Shown here: piece after piece, positions 62,211-64,000 of the stretch | Position numbering within the stretch: position 1 is the first letter of the stretch | How the letters are laid out: the number at the start of each line of letters is the position of its first letter | NCBI RefSeq assembly: GCF_000969885.1 | Contig: NZ_CP009501.1 | Span: forward strand, 310,001-374,000 | Origin: Methanosarcina thermophila TM-1 | Lineage (GTDB): Archaea > Halobacteriota > Methanosarcinia > Methanosarcinales > Methanosarcinaceae | DNA: 64,000 bases | Reading direction: 5' to 3' | Made by a program: the position numbers and the translations under genes | The notes under the pieces: generated by a model | Told to the model about the DNA's origin: nothing | The model's input: only the letters and a program-made list of their open reading frames with translations | The model's database searches: none

Positions 62211-62957
62211 ATGGAAATTAAAGAAATGATTAGAGATTACTGGGATTACCGCAGTGAGGTTTATAGCACTGGCATTGTAGAATACTCAGAAGAAGAGCGC
62301 ACTGCTTGGAAAAACATGCTTTCATCAGCATTAAACCGAAGAGAACAGCTCGAAATTCTCGATGTCGGTACAGGTCCAGGTCAACTTGCTTTGATGTTTG
62401 CAGAGATGGGACATCATGTGACTGCAGTTGACCTTTCAACCAATATGCTGGATAAAGCTAGAAAAAATGCCTTGAAGAGATCTCTGGACATAAATTTCAT
62501 TCAGGGAGATGCAGAGGATCTGCCGTTTCCGGACATGCAATTTGACGTAGTATCCAGCAAATTTCTCCTGTGGACGCTTCCTAACCCGCAAAAAGCTCTG
62601 TCCGAGTGGGGGCGGGTATTGAAGAAAGACGGAATGGTCATTGCTATCGACGGCGACTGGTTCAACTCAGGGATATTCCTGAGATCGATACGTACGGTAT
62701 CGGATTGCATACGTTCCATAAAGGAAAGAAAACACCAAAATCCCTATAAGCAACACTATAACCTGATTAAAAACGACCTGCCTCTTTATAGCTTGAAACC
62801 TGACCGGGTATTCAGGTTCTTAAACGATGCAGGTTTTGAGAAGATTAATATTGAGCGTATGGATTCCCTCTGCCGTTCAGCCAGGAAAAAAGGGAGCCTT
62901 CTGGATAAGCTCGACTATGCTCATCCTATTTATTGTATAAAGGCTGTTAAAAGATAG
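62211..62957 (+). CDS. SAM-dependent class I methyltransferase (copy 2)
   Basis: 248 residues. Paralogue of 57153-57863: MEIKEMIRDYWDYRSEVYST, motif I LEILDVGTGPGQLALMFAEM near residues 48-67, TAVDLSTNMLDKARKNAL, and IQGDAEDLPFPDMQFDVV. It contains an insertion near residues 155-175 (FLRSIRTVSDCIRSIKERK) relative to copy 1, plus a C-terminal YAHPIYCIKAV. GGTGAACAT precedes the ATG at 62211 in perfect register. It is transcribed away from the transport operon and may share control with it. Confidence 0.9.
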   Translation: MEIKEMIRDYWDYRSEVYSTGIVEYSEEERTAWKNMLSSALNRREQLEILDVGTGPGQLALMFAEMGHHVTAVDLSTNMLDKARKNALKRSLDINFIQGDAEDLPFPDMQFDVVSSKFLLWTLPNPQKALSEWGRVLKKDGMVIAIDGDWFNSGIFLRSIRTVSDCIRSIKERKHQNPYKQHYNLIKNDLPLYSLKPDRVFRFLNDAGFEKINIERMDSLCRSARKKGSLLDKLDYAHPIYCIKAVKR

Positions 62958-63390
62958 TTATTATAACTCTGTTGCAGGGGAACTAGGTTTTTAAATTGTT
63001 AAAAAATAAACTGTCAGAAATCTTAGGCAATACCGTTCAATTCTTTTCTTCGAACAACCTCAATTAGCAAGCAAAAGAAGTTAAAAAGAAATTTTCGGCA
63101 AAGATGTCGATCTTTACTTCCATTGGGAAACAAGATCATATAAACCTGGTATTAAGCCATTTCTGGAACTGAACCCAGATACTACAGAAGAAATCAGGGG
63201 ATTATTTCAAAATAAATTTTCAGATCTTTAACCTTGATAGAAAATATATTTTTAAAAGTATTCGTTTTTCTGTTTATCCTATACATCGAATAATTAGATA
63301 GTAGGATTAGATAGTAGGGCTCATGTTCACAGAAGCCCGGTCTTTATCTAATACTTCATTTGCTTGCCGAAAAATTATAAAGAAACTCCT
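62958..63390. other. Spacer with a decayed gene end
   Basis: A plus-strand fragment at 63085-63231 is listed separately. Otherwise AT-rich, with TATA-like DNA near 63240-63295. It separates the methyltransferase gene from the convergent rpo12. Confidence 0.3.
63085..63231 (+). pseudogene. C-terminal remnant of an unknown protein
   Basis: After a stop at 63082-63084 an open plus-strand frame reads EIFGKDVDLYFHWETRSYKP, then IKPFLELNPDTTEEIRGLFQ and ends NKFSDL, TAA at 63229. Composition is coding-like but there is no start codon or ribosome site. I do not recognise the family. Confidence 0.35.
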
Positions 63391-63528
63391 TTATTCGGCC
63401 TTAATGCGCTTGATGGTTGTAGGACGCTCTTTTACCAGGATTCTGTGCCCGCAGTAGGGACATCTTATACCTGTGTACTCGTAGTCGATTTCCACTTTCT
63501 GCTTACATCGAGTGCATTTGTATCCCAT
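63391..63528 (-). CDS. rpo12: DNA-directed RNA polymerase subunit Rpo12 (RpoP)
   Basis: 45 residues: [20 protein letters not shown] then [20 protein letters not shown] and RIKAE. The two Cys pairs (CTRC and CPYC) form the zinc ribbon of archaeal Rpo12 / eukaryotic RPB12. The C-terminal [16 protein letters not shown] is diagnostic. It is 20 bases downstream of the ribosomal protein L37Ae gene and co-transcribed with it, a usual archaeal pairing. Only a weak ribosome site is visible. Confidence 0.95.
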   Translation of the reverse strand: MGYKCTRCKQKVEIDYEYTGIRCPYCGHRILVKERPTTIKRIKAE

Positions 63529-63548
63529 ACAACCACAACCTTACAGAT

Positions 63549-63926
<378 letters not shown>

Positions 63927-63980
63927 TCAGATTCCTTTGTCACTTATTGCCGTGTACTTAGACCGTAATACTGGCATTTC

Positions 63981-63994
63981 ATATTTATATTTAA
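63981..63994 (-). promoter_or_regulatory. TATA box of the rpl37ae-rpo12 operon
   Basis: On the minus strand TTAAATATAAATAT is a strong archaeal TATA element. A start site 25 bases downstream, near 63957, would give a leader of about 125 bases before the ATG at 63833. The leader includes the inverted GGGT...ACCC pair at 63900-63923, which might act as a control element. Confidence 0.55.
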
Positions 63995-64000
63995 TTAATC

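Overview
The window is archaeal and most likely from a Methanosarcina. Archaeal markers are a pyruvoyl-dependent arginine decarboxylase, RNA polymerase subunit Rpo12, ribosomal protein L37Ae, a KEOPS Pcc1-like subunit and an AmrS radical SAM enzyme. The loose layout fits that genus: genes of ordinary GC content are separated by long AT-rich spacers with short degenerate repeats. I cannot name the species from sequence alone. I see no rRNA, tRNA or CRISPR array.

Layout. 1-10.2 kb (mostly minus strand): an exported hydrolase, a PiT phosphate transporter with its DUF47 partner, a phosphoribosyltransferase, two paralogous short-chain dehydrogenases around a broken PepSY gene, a decayed transposase, and an ABC-2 exporter pair. 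10.2-21 kb is accessory: a coiled-coil protein studded with N-X-T sequons, a DUF5996 protein, two tiny secreted repeat proteins, an intact IS element with 8-bp target duplications, a frameshifted membrane-anchored HTH regulator, a broken HepT, a RelE-type toxin-antitoxin pair and a YgjP-like peptidase. 21-31 kb: a HyuA-like protein with a decayed tandem copy, pdaD, and a 1,786-residue DUF4011/helicase/Vsr-like nuclease/DUF3320 protein that is probably a single-gene antiviral system. 31-36 kb: a Tat export cluster (two tatC, two tatA). 36-47 kb: AmrS, a decayed DtxR-type regulator, a DUF362 ferredoxin, a truncated RsgA, a broken metallo-hydrolase, a catalase and HEAT and pentapeptide repeat proteins. 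47-54 kb is mostly small housekeeping genes (NudC, a Cys-rich desulforedoxin-like peptide, malic enzyme, a JAMM protein, Pcc1). 54-63 kb: a seven-gene operon (two ABC ATPases, binding lipoprotein, SAM methyltransferase, two permeases, MFS protein) with a second paralogous methyltransferase divergent from it. The end holds rpo12 and rpl37ae.

Three themes stand out. (1) Many genes are broken: at least ten pseudogenes or remnants, several by a single indel. (2) Several genes have a Shine-Dalgarno-like sequence at normal spacing before ATA, ACG or ATC rather than ATG. They are the ABC ATPase, the sequon protein, DUF5996, HyuA, DUF362 and malic enzyme. (3) The 54-63 kb operon pairs an Opp/Nik-type importer with an MFS protein and two methyltransferases, an architecture like bacterial metallophore systems. 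It is the best candidate here for an undescribed system.
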